Positions 12,196 to 24,666 of a DNA stretch of 64,000 bases are shown here, in pieces. Position numbers and translations under genes: made by a program. The stretch is taken from contig JAQJVL010000001.1 of the NCBI GenBank assembly GCA_035578905.1, positions 5,459,293 to 5,523,292 of the forward strand, read 5' to 3'. The notes below the pieces were generated by a model, which searched no databases, was not told where the DNA came from, and saw only the letters and a list, made by a program, of their open reading frames with translations. Position 1 is the stretch's first letter. The number at the start of each line of letters is the position of its first letter. The DNA is from Stictocephala bisonia. Lineage: Eukaryota; Arthropoda; Insecta; Hemiptera; Membracidae.

Positions 12196-14144
12196 GGAAC
12201 CCCAATTAATAATAACACTATGTATCTAAGACCACAAATTATGGAGTTAATGAATTTTTGTTAGCTAGTGGTACAAGGCATATGTACGCTTAAAATATTT
12301 ATATATTGATACGCTACTTAGAAATTTTTTTACCGAAAATGGTCTTAGAAAAAGAAAAGTTTGAACTTATTTGTTTGAGCACAAATGCGCATTACATATT
12401 ATAGGTCAAAATTTAGGTTCCCAGTTTTTCGGCAACTTTTTTTCGAATTTTTTAAAGTAAGTAAAAATAGCTTTAATATAAAGAGCATGGAATTACTGTA
12501 AAACAATACGTCAGGGACTATTTTATTTTATTATTTGGAGCTTATTTTTTATTCGTTATGCGTATTTTAGGTACTGTTTACTGGATAATTGATTGTAAAC
12601 ATATTGAACTAATTTCGTATTGATTAATTAATTAATTTGGAATAGACATTTCTTTCATTGTGTACTATGGGTGAGCTTATTATGGACTGTAATTGTTTTA
12701 TTTTAAAAAGCATTTTATCTTTAAAATTAGTAGTAATGTAGTTTTTATGATTGGTCTTAATATATACATATATATTTTTAATTTATACATAAAACAACTC
12801 CGATTGGATCGAGGCATTCAGGAAAATCTTCTTCGTTGTCGACAATAATGGTTGTGTTAAAATACAGTAGAGTTAATCCCTGTGTTTTCATTATATCCTG
12901 GTCCAGCGTTTTGTGGAAAAACCAATTACCAGGGATACGTTTTAATTTAGGAGGATTAGATAAAAAAGGCGTGTAGCTTCATGAGGTTGTTTACGTTACG
13001 TTTGTTTTTAAATCTATTTGTACTATTCGATGTTCGTTTTGTAATATGTTACGGCTCGTTTCGTTTATTTTGGAATACTTTCTTTTATTTTGTTGAAATA
13101 GGGTTCAATAGAGATATTAAGATGAACAAGTGTTCTTGTGAGTCAATTTTACTTAACAGTGAATATACCATATGTCACAAACAATTTACACCCATCCAGA
13201 TTTGAAAATAAGTAAAAAGTGTCTCATAATATTTCGTTAACTTGTCCTATCTACTATATATATATTTACTTTATTTCAAAGGAAAAAATATTTAACAATA
13301 CACAAAAATATTTTCATACAACTTGACAAATTTCCCCAATAAATAAAATCCCCAAAATTACAATAATAATTTGATTTTTATGTTATGAGTTTAAAATGTA
13401 AGGCATTTTAAAATGATCAGTCGAATTCCATAAAAATTTATTGTTATGAATAAAATTAAAAATTATACTTTTAAATGATTTTCCTTTTCAAGTGTAAACT
13501 GTTAACTAACGTCTTACAAATGTATGTACTATCAAGAAAAAGTCTGAGGTCAATTGATTAATACAACAGAATCACGAACTTATTTAATAAATAAATGATA
13601 GATGCGAATCATACTAAAATTAATCTGCTCACTATTTTAAATATACTTTGCAATATCGTTTGACAAGCCGATGTGTAATGTTATGTTTCAGAAAGATAGC
13701 AAACATAGAAGTTAGTCTGAACCCGTATTTATTTTAATCGTTGTGGCATAATTGTTTAAAAGCGTAAAAACAAATTATCACCAATTAAATTTTATCCAGG
13801 CAGGTGGATGAATTTCATTTCAATCTCGACAGAAAGGTGACAGGTTGACATCCGGTGATAAACTGTTCCGAAAGGGGCAAAGTGAAATGTGTTAACAAAG
13901 AATATAATAGAGAGAGGATATAAATTGAATGTAGAAGAAGTATATGCTAACAATTATAATTGGCAAATAATTAACTTTTATACAATTTCCTCCTATACAA
14001 TTAAAATTTTAGACGGTTTAATTTGTCACTATCATTCCTATATTAACGTCACTTAAAGCATTGTCAAGGCCGGGAAAAATAAACAGGTGCACACAATATC
14101 TAAGAGTAGGACAATTTAAATGTTGAAAGAGGTTGTATTTTCTA
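12196..14144. other. AT-rich spacer, nothing convincing
   Basis: No gene recognised. The frame at 12981-13205 is hydrophobic and T-rich, with no splice or family signal. ACAGTAGAGTTAATCCCTGT near 12864 faintly recalls pogo/Tigger-type ends, but no matching partner was found. Confidence 0.4.
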
Positions 14145-14327
14145 GGCAAAGTTAGGGCTAAGAAGCCCTCTCTAACACTTAACCTGGGAACCAACGTCTT
14201 AAAGATGACTTCCATAGTACCACCAATGAAGGGATCGCTCAGACGTACACCCAACTAAGGAACAGCCACGTTCGGTGTTGCTTGATTCCGTTATACTGCG
14301 ATAACATCGGAACCCTCCAGTCAAGGC
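14145..14327 (-). mobile_element. 5S-like SINE, copy 3
   Basis: It contains the TTAGGGCTAAGAAGCCCTC head, the ACCACCA segment with an internal deletion, GGAACAGCCACGTTCGGTGT, and the end GATAACATCGGAACCCTCCA. The spacing is shorter than in copy 1 because the GTGACCGGG..GCGTGCAAG segment is lost. It lies directly upstream of a pair of direct repeats. Confidence 0.6.
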
Positions 14328-14391
14328 CCCTGGCCAAAACTTTAAGATAACAATTTCGGGGGTTTCTTTTGCAGGAAAAATAATATACTAC

Positions 14392-14564
14392 GTCAAATTT
14401 GTTTTTGAAATTTGTTAATGATGGAGTGTCAGATGAGGGAGACAAAGGTAGTTGGACATTTGCCATCATAACGTGAAAATTACCAATCACGACGTCTTGA
14501 TTTGGTAAAACCCAAACCTTTTTCAAGTGCTAAAAACTAAATTACATCTACACAAACATGTTAT
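14392..14564 (+). repeat. Dispersed repeat, copy A of local pair
   Basis: Bases 14392-14564 match 14786-14957 at over 90% by eye. They share TTTTTGAAATTTGTTAATGA, GTTGGACATTTGCCATCAT, ACGTGAAAATTACC and TTTTTCAAGTGCTAAAAAC. A third, partial copy is at 6846-6935. The spacing of 394 bp and the equal lengths (173 and 172 bp) suggest a local duplication. No function recognised. Confidence 0.75.
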
Positions 14565-14785
14565 AAAACTACGTTCTTAAACTAATAAACTTATCTACTT
14601 TAATAATTATCTACATTTTTACCTAGATCCTAGAATGGGGTACAACAAAATCAAAATCCTTTAGGTATTATGCCTTCATTTTTGCATTTCGTGAGGTAGG
14701 TTACATGATTAGAAACTTTAGCTAATTTAGTTTTTAATCTTTCTAAGGACTTGATTTTTTATCTCGTTCCGGGTCCATACCGTGA

Positions 14786-14957
14786 GTCAACTTTGTTTTT
14801 GAAATTTGTTAATGATGGAGTATCAGATGAGGGAAACAAAGGTAGTTGGACATTTGCCATCATTACGTGAAAATTACCTATCACGACGTTTCGATTTGGT
14901 AAAACCCAACCTTTTTCAAGTGCTAAAAACTAAATTACATCTACATAAACATGTTAT
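14786..14957 (+). repeat. Dispersed repeat, copy B of local pair
   Basis: Second member of the pair. It supports a plus-strand frame containing VGHLPSLRENY, but that frame has no homologous extension and the other copies are interrupted, so it is not called as a gene. Confidence 0.75.
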
Positions 14958-16380
14958 TGTTTGTCACTTTTTGGGGCAAATTTATTATATCAGAACTCAA
15001 ACTACTATAGTTGTAATAATTCAATACAACATAGCAACTAAAAAGTGAATATAGTCATTGAAAACTATACAATATTTAAAATAATTAACAGATCATTATC
15101 AATACAGGAATTTTTTATTTAATGAAAACAATAAATAAAATAATAGCTTCAACAAACAACACTATATTCAATTATAAATGTTTTTTTTTTAACCCAGCTT
15201 ATTTCTTTACACAAATATAAATGGAGTTAATAAATATATTCAAATTGGCTTCATCTGAAAGTATCATTGTATGTTTTACGTCATATGGAGAAATGGGGAT
15301 TTCTTTGTATATATAATGAACAACTTAGATTTGAGTTGATAAACTCTTTCTACCACTTGTGAGTTGGTCTCTTTATCGTTATTTCCAGGCGTTTTATTGG
15401 CCACTCTGCCAATAAAGAGGACATTGCCAACTACCGACAATACACTGTAAACGTCTATAAACCTAATGGAAATGTTTGATGGACACATAAAAGCCCAATA
15501 CCGATTCAGCCTTTCATAAAGCTGGATGAACTGCATTCATTTCGTGTGAATCCTTTGACATTTATATATGTTTGTTTAAGTTAATTTTATGTACTTTGTG
15601 TTACTTTTTACTTCACCCATACATTTACTTCACCTTAACATTTCTGCTTCGTATATTTTCTTCAAACCTGTTTCATTTGTTGAAATAAACTTGTAAGAAA
15701 TTATGTGCTCTACGAGAATAATACTCAAAACGCCCGAAATATTTAGAAAGTTAATCTAGTGTTCATTTTAAAAATATCTCACTTGTGAAAACGTCAACTT
15801 TTATTCTTAAATATTGCCAAATTATATTATTGATATCATATTTGTTATTTATTTATTTTTTTGAGTCATCTTCATCTAAAAAGGTTAGTCTTTATGTTTG
15901 TTGTAAAAGGAGAGGACAATCTTTTAGCCTTACTATCTCTATTCCCCATATACTATTGATTAGTACGGGGATCTTATGTGAATGGAGTAAGGAGGCGAAC
16001 CAGGCACGTATTGGCTATGGTTTATTGTCATCTACCTTTTAATAATGTAGAGAAAAAAATAAAAATAAAAGTCAGACTATTATAAAAAGAAGGGTGTTCA
16101 GTAAAACTGTTGAAATAATTTGGGATTTATTGTACACATAAAAATGAGCAAAGAACTTCATATGAAGGTATGTCCTAAAACCTTTAGTTTTCCCTCTATC
16201 TGTTTTTATGCATTTTTTACAAAAAACTCATAGCTTTCAATCCACTAAAGGTATGATTGTGAAACCTCATGATTGTACTACATTAATTCTATTTATAACA
16301 AAAATATAAAAAATAAATCTTCAACCATATCAAAAAGTTTAATTTTTCTACCTAAAATATCTAAAAACTGACTAATTTTA
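14958..16380. other. AT-rich spacer, no feature seen
   Basis: No repeat or gene recognised. A minus-strand frame at 15276-15536 (86 residues) has normal-looking amino-acid composition, but no family or splice evidence. Confidence 0.4.
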
Positions 16381-16802
16381 CAAACAAAATGCAAGAATAA
16401 TGTGTTTTCGTAAATCTTATTATAATATTCACAGTTTTTGTTTCACCACAAATGGAGAAAAACAGCTGGGTTATGCTGCAAAAGGTAAAACAATGTCTTA
16501 CAGCATTAACCAAAGGCTAGTGCGGTTTTAAATATATGTGTACTTTAAACAGCTGATTTCATGTCAATATGCTATTTCATTTGAACAGCTGTTTATTTAT
16601 GCTACTAATACTAGGTTTGGTCTCCATTATTGGGATTTTTCATTAGTATCAAAGAGAACACTATCATATACACGCTTTTTTTTAGTGATTTTGTAGAGTT
16701 TTTAATTGTATTGTTAGTTTTAATTAGTTAGTGTTTGTAATTTATTTTCTTATGGCATAGTTCTTTATTATTATTTTCATAGTTTCATTTTATTAACAAC
16801 TA

Positions 16803-17080
16803 ATGGCAGATAATGTAATGTACAACTTTGCCGACTCAGAAAAGGCAGACATGCATTTAATGTATGGCATGGATCATTGTATTAATACTCAAGCGAGAAG
16901 ACTGTATCAGGAACGTTTCATAAATGTTTTATACCTTTTCATACAACTTTTACAAAGGTCTATCTACGACTTGTAGATACAGGAAGCTTTAATCACCAAA
17001 TTAAATGTAACTCAGGCCGACTGGTTTCAGTAAGAACTATTGAATTGGAATGGAAACCAAACCTAATATTAATAGCATAA
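16803..17080 (+). pseudogene. DUF4817 helix-turn-helix domain remnant
   Basis: From an ATG at 16803 the frame reads through YNFADSEKADMHLMYGM and ARRLYQERF, a strong match to the DUF4817 domain that is abundant in insect transposon-related proteins. A frameshift near 16925-16935 breaks it. The +1 frame then continues with FHTTFTKVYLRLVDTGSF and a VRTIELE motif, both expected in order for this family, to a stop at 17078. Known copies of the domain encode a DNA-binding helix-turn-helix of unclear cellular role. It sits in the loop of the foldback element and its end overlaps the right arm, so it is probably the cargo or relic coding region of that element. It is not functional in this copy. Confidence 0.75.
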
Positions 17081-17132
17081 ATAAACAGCTGTTCATATGA
17101 AATAGCAGATTGAAATAAAATCAGCTGTTTAT

Positions 17133-17950
17133 TTATTTATTTATTTGACATCCAACGGTAACAACCAATTTCATACAATAATATAACAATAACAATGGCA
17201 GCTCACACCATGACACAAATTAATAATAATCCTATCTATTATATTCATGACTTGAACACAAATAACAATTAAATAACAAGAATAATACAAATTAATTAAT
17301 AGAAAATGAAAACGGAAAACCATAGACAATAAACATACAACAAGATCATAATCATAATAACAATGCAAAAAATAGTAAATTCAAATCATTAGACAAGTAA
17401 CAAAGCAATAAAAAAATAATAAATTACTACAGACCAATAAGCGGCAACGTGCATGACAGTAAATAACCTAACAAAAACAAAACTGAACAGTAAATAAAAC
17501 AAAAAACCTAACAGTAAATAAATTAACAATAATAACAACAACAAGATAACGAGTATCAAAATAACAATAAACACCATCACTGAGTGTTCTGAGCGGCAAT
17601 CACAGTTGCACTAATCAAGTTCACCTTCCTCTTGAAAGAAGTTAGAGACTCCGAAAAAAAGTCTATACTTGATGACACAATACTTCCAGTCCTCTGTAGT
17701 CTTGCCAAGCCACAATGATAAGCATAGCTGGTAGGCAGATAACCACGGCCAAAAATCGTCATAGATCTGGTATTTCTTGGAATGCGTATATCTATCATCT
17801 GCAAGAGCCCCGGACAGTCAACCAAACCATTGACCAGCTTGAAAAGAAACACCAGGTCACTGACCATTCGACGTCGCTGAAGGGGATACAGACAGAAAAG
17901 TTGTTCAAGTTCTTCAATGGGAGTGCCAAGATAAGTACACACACGTGTTC
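17133..17950 (-). mobile_element. 5'-truncated non-LTR retrotransposon, nested
   Basis: The element is oriented right to left. Its 3' end is a (TAAA)n tail, seen as TTTATTTATTTATTTATTT at about 17131-17150 on the plus strand. Its 5' truncation point is about 17943-17950. It interrupts the right arm of the foldback element exactly between CAGCTGTTTA and AAAGTACACAC, which are contiguous in the complementary left arm. It carries the C-terminal end of a reverse-transcriptase ORF (17577-17942). A CR1/Jockey-like family is the likely source. Confidence 0.75.
17577..17942 (-). pseudogene. Reverse-transcriptase C-terminal fragment
   Basis: A 121-residue open frame with the post-polymerase tail typical of non-LTR ORF2 proteins: LQRRRMVSDLVFLFKLVNG, followed by IRIPRNTRS and a final FKRKV motif, ending in a stop at 17577. 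In intact elements this tail follows the palm and thumb of the reverse transcriptase. The catalytic part is missing because of 5' truncation, so the fragment cannot encode an active enzyme. The open frame with few defects suggests a younger insertion than its host element. Confidence 0.75.
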
Positions 17951-18559
17951 AAAGTACACACACGTTTAAAATCACACTAGCCTTTGGATGATAATGTAAA
18001 ACATTGTTTTACGTTTTGCAGCATAACTCTGCTGTTTTTTATCCGTTTTTGTTGAAACAAACACTGTGAATATTATAAAAAAATTTTTAAATATTACTCT
18101 TGCATTTTTTTATAAGAATATTGATGGGTGAAACACAGACAGTCATCGGATATGTTCACTGGAGTCGTGACTGTGCCGATAGCTTATATTCTTCAAATTG
18201 CGAGTTGTAATTGTTATGTAGAACAACTATTCCTACATAACAGGTGATCGTGCTAGCCCACAGTTCTATGTTTTTTGAAAATGTGTTTATAAATATACTG
18301 TCAATACCACGTATATATCGACAGTAAATGTATAAACACTCTTTCAGAATAAATACGACTAAAAGGGAATATCATACATATTGATATAATGTTTTGAAAC
18401 ATTTAATTCCGTTGAATATTATCTCTACCTAAATATATTCGGTATAATTATTCGAAATTAAATGAAAAAATAAAATAATATGAAAATACAGATTTAGCAT
18501 AATGTCATTTCATTAATTCATTCACATTTTATCTCTTTCATTCATTTCATTAATCTCTT

Positions 18560-18594
18560 AGGTCACTTAAATAAATCAATTACTTAAGTGACCT
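18560..18594. repeat. Short perfect inverted repeat
   Basis: AGGTCACTTAA (18560-18570) and TTAAGTGACCT (18584-18594) form an 11-bp stem around a 13-base loop. No terminator or element context is apparent. Confidence 0.6.
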
Positions 18595-18794
18595 TTAATA
18601 ATTTCCATGATATCACATATTCTATTAAATGTATAATTAATTAATGAACATTTAAATCCAAACCTACCCTCCCAATGCAGCCTAATATGTTTGTAAAATA
18701 TACTGTACTTTAATTATGGGATACATAATCGAAAATTAATTATAATTCAGTAAGTATTGAAATGTGTATATGGCGGTGATTTTGGCCCTGCCAA

Positions 18795-18832
18795 CCACTT
18801 ATACACGTACGGTAATATTGGTGGGTTAGGCA
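18795..18832. repeat. Single minisatellite-like core
   Basis: CTTATACACGTACGGTAAT followed by ATTGGTGGGTTAGG carries the same ACACGTACGGTA core as the large array at 43-51 kb. It is present here as an isolated unit, a possible seed or relic. Confidence 0.45.
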
Positions 18833-19639
18833 TCAACTGTTTCAATGGATACTCAAACAAAATCAAACCCAAAAATGTTGCGCATGTGTATTTTAACCAC
18901 ATTAATATTCCATTGCTAATTCAAGCATAATTTTGCTTTAGAGTTCATGCTGTAACGCTGGATAATTATCGAGTGTATACATCAAACACTGTTACGATAA
19001 TTGGAGTGCCAGCGACAATCACTCATGCTGTTGCTGAGTTAATGTGAGTTCTGTTCAGTCGGAATACCAATAAATGAAATCACGCGCTAATACATCAATA
19101 CGAAATTTCACAAAATTTGACAGTAAAATCATTAAACAAAATGATTTCTTTAACAAAGCTTCAAAGATCTCAAATTACTCTACAGGGTGAAAAAATATGG
19201 AAACACTTTCACAACAACTTTTTTTTCATAGATAGCTGATAATATAATATTTTTGAATAATTCTGTTCCATAAAGTATGATTTTGTATTACAATAATTTA
19301 CTTCAAACCATTACATAGAGAGAAATAATACTGTTCAAATTAGTTACTTTTAAATTCAAATGACCGCTATTCTGAAAAAGCTAAACCTTTTGAAGTCCGA
19401 TTTGCGGCAGTTAATTTCTTTAGAATAGACCTTTCATTTGATACCAAACTTAACCTAGGCTTCCTTTAGAGATTTTCATTCAACTTCTAATGGGCCGTCC
19501 GTCCCTATGATAAGATGAAATTTCGCTAATGGCGTCAAAGAGTATGTATTTTGTAACCATGATCATATTCAAGATTCCAAGTTCACAAGTGAAAGCATTT
19601 ATATATTTTTTTCAACCCCAAATAACATTGTGAATTTGT

Positions 19640-20170
19640 GTAGATCAATTCCATACCTTGACTCTGACCCCCTGGAACGATACCCTGCCTGCAGCGACTG
19701 CCCTTGCTGAATCGTTAGCATCAATTCCATACCTTAACTCTGACCCCTGGAACGATACCCTGCCTACAGCGACTACCCTTACTGAACCGTTTGCATCAAT
19801 TTCCATACCTTAACTCTGACCCCTGGAACGATACCCTGCCTACAGCGACTACCCTTGCTGAACCCTTATCATCAATATCATACCTTAACTCTGACCCCTG
19901 GAACGATACCCTGCCTGCAGCGACTGCCCTTGCTGAACCGTTAGCATCAATTTTATACCTTAACTCTGACCCCTAGAACGATACCCTGCCTACAGCGACT
20001 ACCCTTGCTGAACCCTTAGCATCAATTCCATATCTTAACTCTGACCCCTGAAACGATACCCTGCCTACAGCGACTACCCTTGCTGAACCCTTAGCATCAA
20101 TTCCATACTTTCACTCTGACCCCTGGAACGATACCCTGCCTACAGCGACTACCCTTGCTGAAACGTTTAT
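19640..20170. repeat. 75-bp tandem repeat, 7 units
   Basis: ATCAATTCCATACCTTAACT marks units starting at about 19644, 19720, 19795, 19871, 19946, 20021 and 20096, a period of 75-76 bp. Units share GACCCCTGGAACGATACCCT and CAGCGACT(A/G)CCCTTGCTGAA. Because 75 is divisible by 3, a plus-strand frame stays open (19791-19976, YLNSDPWNDTLP motif), but one unit starts out of phase and the frame does not span the array. Confidence 0.92.
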
Positions 20171-21270
20171 TTATTTTCGATTAAAAATTGAATGTAACTA
20201 GAAACGATCTCTACATGGTCAATATTTGTTTTTGGTGACTTTTTTGAGAGCACTTTACTTATTTTAACTACATTCTGTTCAAGTATTTGTCTCGTATAAT
20301 TATAACTGTATTATAAGGACATGGGTGTAAACGAAAAAAGGTAACTCCATCTTTTCCCACCCCGTACTAATAATTCAAGGATTATCGTTGTTGTCCTTTG
20401 GGACACTAGTTACAGTTTAATTTAACTGATTTCCCATTATTATTTAAATGGATCTATAATAATGCAATTCATAATTTGGCTCTGTTTCTATGAATATGGT
20501 TTGTTTTTTTCTTTACTAATCCAGCAAATATTTCAGTATTGATAAATTATATTTATTGTATAGTATTATTATTATTTTATAGTCTAGACTTAAATTAATG
20601 TTATATTTTGTAACATTTTATCATATTTTACTTTAGTTTCTGGTGAAACACTCGTTTTCACGCACAAACGTTCAGCTGCCATTACGTTTGTAAAAGAACA
20701 CCTAAAATTACAATACATACAAAAAGCCGAACAAAGAATCACAGATATCTAATTTCATAGTCTCGTATTTATTTTTACCTCTTAAATAATAATGGCTTTT
20801 CAAGTATATTATTCTTTTGTTAAACCCCTAAAAACCTCAATACCTACATCTTATCATCGTCGATTTCAAAAGTATAAACAAAAGATAACTTTTATACGTT
20901 CACGTCGTGTTTTCTTTCATAATTTCGTTTGTGAAGTAATTTTTAGTTTATTTCAAATGTTTTCAAAAATGACTGACTCATCACAATGAAAAACTAAAAA
21001 TGATAATGTTCTTTATTAAAGATTTGTGTAAATAGGCTATCCTTTTTAAATAAACTTTCCTTAGCACGTTCTCATAGGCGTGGAAAAACGTTTATTTTTT
21101 CACAGAAAATACAGTTTTACACAGAAATTACAGAATTTACACAGAAAATAATGATTGGGTTTCATTTTTATGAAGTGTAATCTCATTCACTGAATAAAAT
21201 GTTTCTTTTTTTTAAATTCATCCATCAGTTCGTTTGGGCTTCAGTAAAATTGAACATTCAACCTACCAAC
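20171..21270. other. AT-rich spacer, no feature seen
   Basis: No credible gene. The frame at 20792-20989 has no domain signal. Confidence 0.45.
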
Positions 21271-21274
21271 ACAT

Positions 21275-21385
21275 GTACAGCATGGGTACCCATGCACGCA
21301 CAGTAGTAGTGACCCACCCACTCATTTACGTATAGTTGAAGTGACCCACCCACCTACCCACCATACACGTAGAGTAATAGTGTTA
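21275..21385. repeat. Short minisatellite, CACGTA..GACCCACC family
   Basis: Three or four diverged units of ~35 bp with GTAGTAGTGACCCACCCAC, ACCCACCTACCCACCATACA and ACGTAGAGTAATAGTG. They match the unit of the array at 54.98-55.26 kb and, more distantly, the 43-51 kb array. They directly precede the ~70-bp array. Confidence 0.6.
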
Positions 21386-21414
21386 TGAATGTTGGGCGTA
21401 GGACTCCAGGAAGA

Positions 21415-21929
21415 GCCTCAACATTTAGTGTCAGTCAATTATATATATATTTATATTATATACACTAGGGGATACCCCTGGTCCCCTGAACATTTAGTGT
21501 CAGTCAATGATATTTATTTATATTATATACACTAGGGGATACCCCTGGTCCCCTGAACATTAAGTGTCAGTCAATTATATATATATATTTATATTATATA
21601 CACTAGGGGATACCCCTGGTCCCCTGAACATTTAGTGTCAGTCAATTATATATATATTTATATTATATACACTAGGGGATACCCCTGGTCCCCTGAACAT
21701 TTAGTGTCAGTCAATTATATATATATTTATATTATATACACCAGGGGATACCCCTGGTCCCCTGAACATTTAGTGTCAGTCAGTTATATATATATATATT
21801 TATATTATATACACTAGGGGATACCCCTGGTCCCCTGAACATTTAGAGTCAGTTAACTTTGTATATATATATATATATATTATATACACCAGGGGATACC
21901 CCTGGTCCCCTGAACATTTAGTGTCAGTC

Positions 21930-21967
<38 letters not shown>

Positions 21968-22226
21968 CATTATATACACCAGGGAATACCCCTGGTCCCC
22001 TGAACATTTAGTGTCAGTCAATTATATATATATTTATATTATATACACCAGGGAATTCCCCTGGTCCCCTGAACATTTAGTGTCAATCAATTATATATAT
22101 ATTTATATTATATACACTAGGGTATACCCCTGGTCCCCTGAGCATTTAGTGTCAGTCAATTATATATATATTTATATTATATACACCAGGGGAAACTCCT
22201 GGTCCCCTGAACATTTAGTGTCAGTC

Positions 22227-22282
<56 letters not shown>

Positions 22283-22312
22283 TATATACACTAGGGGATA
22301 CCCTAGTCCCCT
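21415..22312. repeat. ~70-bp tandem repeat with hairpin and (TA)n, ~12 units
   Basis: GTCCCCTGAACATTTAGTGT recurs at about 21481, 21548, 21619, 21688 and onward to 22202. Each unit contains CCAGGGG-ATA-CCCCTGG (a perfect 7-bp stem with a 3-base loop, sometimes with one mismatch) and then a TA tract of variable length. The TA tract expands to about 23 dinucleotides near 22231-22276. Tyr/Ile-rich reading frames here are artefacts of the TA tracts. Confidence 0.92.
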
Positions 22313-24660
22313 GAACATTCCACACGGGATAAGGGCGCGTGCATCACAACTTGATCCAGTGAGTGAAATACCGACCGCCAGGTCAGTTTGAGAATATCAT
22401 TTTGGAAAAATTTACTTCAATTCATTGGACATAAATTACGTGAGGATATTTCAGTACAAATTTTATCCCAGAAATGTTACAGCTTGTAAAGCATAACTGC
22501 CTACAGGTAATCACCAAAACTACAGCGGTAACAGTAAAAACGAAATAGCAAACCCTTGTAATGGGACTGTTAGATGCTTTCAGGAAACGACTGGGGTTTG
22601 TTGATTTAGGGAAATTGGGGAACTCTATAGTGGGAAAGTATAACATTGATCCCACCTCACGGGTGGTAGTTTCTTCAATTTTCCTTTAGTAGTCAAAGTA
22701 AGTAAGGACTACGAACATTTGTACACTACTCTTAATTAATTATATCAAAATATTAAAAAGACAATAGTTAATTATTTCGTTAAAAGAAAAGTGTTTTAAT
22801 TAATAGCGTTACTTAAATTCACTTAGGGACAACAGATAAATTGAGCTATTTCTAAATTAGTGGTTTATTATGTAATTACACTAATATTGACGTACTTTGA
22901 AAACAATAAACAAATTGAAGTAAAACGAATATCAAACCAATCTTCAGTAAAATAATAATAGTGGTAATTTATTATGAGTGAATATAAAATCAATGAAAAT
23001 TCATAACTATTTTTGTGACTAATTGAAGTTTTAATAACGCATCAAATTAAAAAAAAAAACATAATTGAAAGCTGAAATTGACCATTACAAAATATAATTA
23101 CAAAATTGACAATTAGTTCAAAACGAATTATTAAAACAAAATATTGTTGTTTAACTTATTAAAGTGAACATGTTTATTCAAAACAATTTAAGATTATATC
23201 TATTATAACTACTGAAAAAAATTATTTAATGTCATGAAAATTCATAGTTTCAATTAAAGTAAATGAACAGATGGTCTGTTTATGTATATAATTAAAATCT
23301 ACAGTATTGATAGCATAATTTTCATTTTAAAAGCCTTAAACTGAAAAAAAAATCATTTGTTAAAATATATTTCCTCATCATTTCTGGTTATAGTTAGTCA
23401 ACGTTCTCGATATCGTTTAAGTTAAGGTTGTTACTATTATTTAAGTCAAATTAAAATACAAATCAGAATAACAAAACATTTTGTAACTTATATTTGTACT
23501 AGAGCTTAAGGATGTTAATTTTAGTATTTTATTATCTATCGATTACTGAACAAAACGTAAATAAATTGTTTTTTATAAAAAAAAACCATAAAATAAGAGG
23601 AAATTCTTTGAAGGAAAATTTCCAAGCAAATTTATGATTCCTATTGTTAAACTTGTGACTGGTTTGACGTTCACACAGACGGTCATTAGTCATTTCCGGG
23701 CCACCTCATCATTGATGGCTTGCCTATGAAAACTGTATTTAATGGAATGTGTTTCCCTTATGTCATTTCTGTAACTGTTGTAACTACCTGTTTCTTAGTA
23801 ATACATACTGTATTATGTTAATGGTACTAAAATGATTTTTCTAACTATGGCATTATTTTTATATAATGAATACACATACAGGGATATTATTAAAAATTAA
23901 GCTACTTATGGGAAGCTTACGGAAAGAACTACTACTAATGAGATGCACTAAGTAGTGGAAGTGAGAAAGAGAGACCTTTTCACTACTCTATAATTCCATT
24001 TGGAAAATACTGAATTCGTAAATATAATGTACCTAATTGGACTTTATACACCTCACAGATGATGTGACGTCAGCTGTTATGATGACGTAATCAGTCTTCT
24101 TTCCCGTCAGATGATGAACGCAAATTGAAGTATACGTCACAATAAATGTCATTATAAAACATTTATAATGAAGAGAGACATTTAATTAGTTATAATTATT
24201 TATAATTATTCTCCTAGCAAACAAGAAGCTTACCATTTTTTTCTTTTCTTTTCAGGATAGTCATTATAATTTGTCATCGATACGATAATATCAATCTATT
24301 TTTGTTTTCTTACAATTACGTAAGTTGAAAAAAATTAATATTTAAATTGAATAATGTAATACGAATACATTTGTAATTCCCTTTGAAATATGCTTCATAC
24401 TTATTTTTTCAGAGAAACTAAATAAATATTTATTTATAAAGAAACATTTCATGTTTATTAAAATTCAATATACATTATTATATATATTGAAATATACATT
24501 ATTGTATATTTTGAAAAATACACAATATATATATATATATATATACAAATTGAAAAATATAAATTATTAAAATTCAATATGTTTAATATTCTACAGTACA
24601 AGTGCACGTCACACAACACAGATGTATTTTAATATAAACTCAAAATGCACAAATATATTA
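22313..24660. other. AT-rich spacer, no gene seen
   Basis: No recognisable gene or repeat. A TGACGTCA palindrome (cAMP-response-element type) near 24065, followed by TGACGTAA near 24084, is the only motif of note. It may be chance. Confidence 0.4.
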
Positions 24661-24666
24661 CAATAC

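Larger units (their letters stand above)
16381..18114. mobile_element. Foldback (long-TIR) DNA element with nested insertion
   Basis: The left arm, about 16381-16635, is reverse-complementary to a right arm in two pieces, about 17048-17133 and 17943-18114. Matching landmarks include GCAAGAATAAT with ATTACTCTTGC, AATATTCACAG with CTGTGAATATT, AGCATAACC/GGTTATGCT-type blocks, and AACAGCTGTTTATTTATGCT with its complement. Arms are about 255 bp and the loop about 410 bp. The loop carries a decayed DUF4817 open frame. The right arm is split by a non-LTR retrotransposon fragment. Removing that insertion restores an element of about 920 bp. No clear target-site duplication was identified. Confidence 0.8.

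Noticed and set aside
15276..15536. Minus-strand 86-residue frame of normal composition
   Set aside because: No recognisable motif, no splice sites in good positions, and length not unusual for 64 kb read in six frames.
21635..22391. Tyr/Ile-rich frame up to 156 residues
   Set aside because: Produced by (TA)n tracts inside the ~70-bp tandem repeat.
24060..24095. CRE-type TGACGTCA palindrome plus TGACGTAA
   Set aside because: Only two motifs, with no gene or promoter nearby; likely chance.
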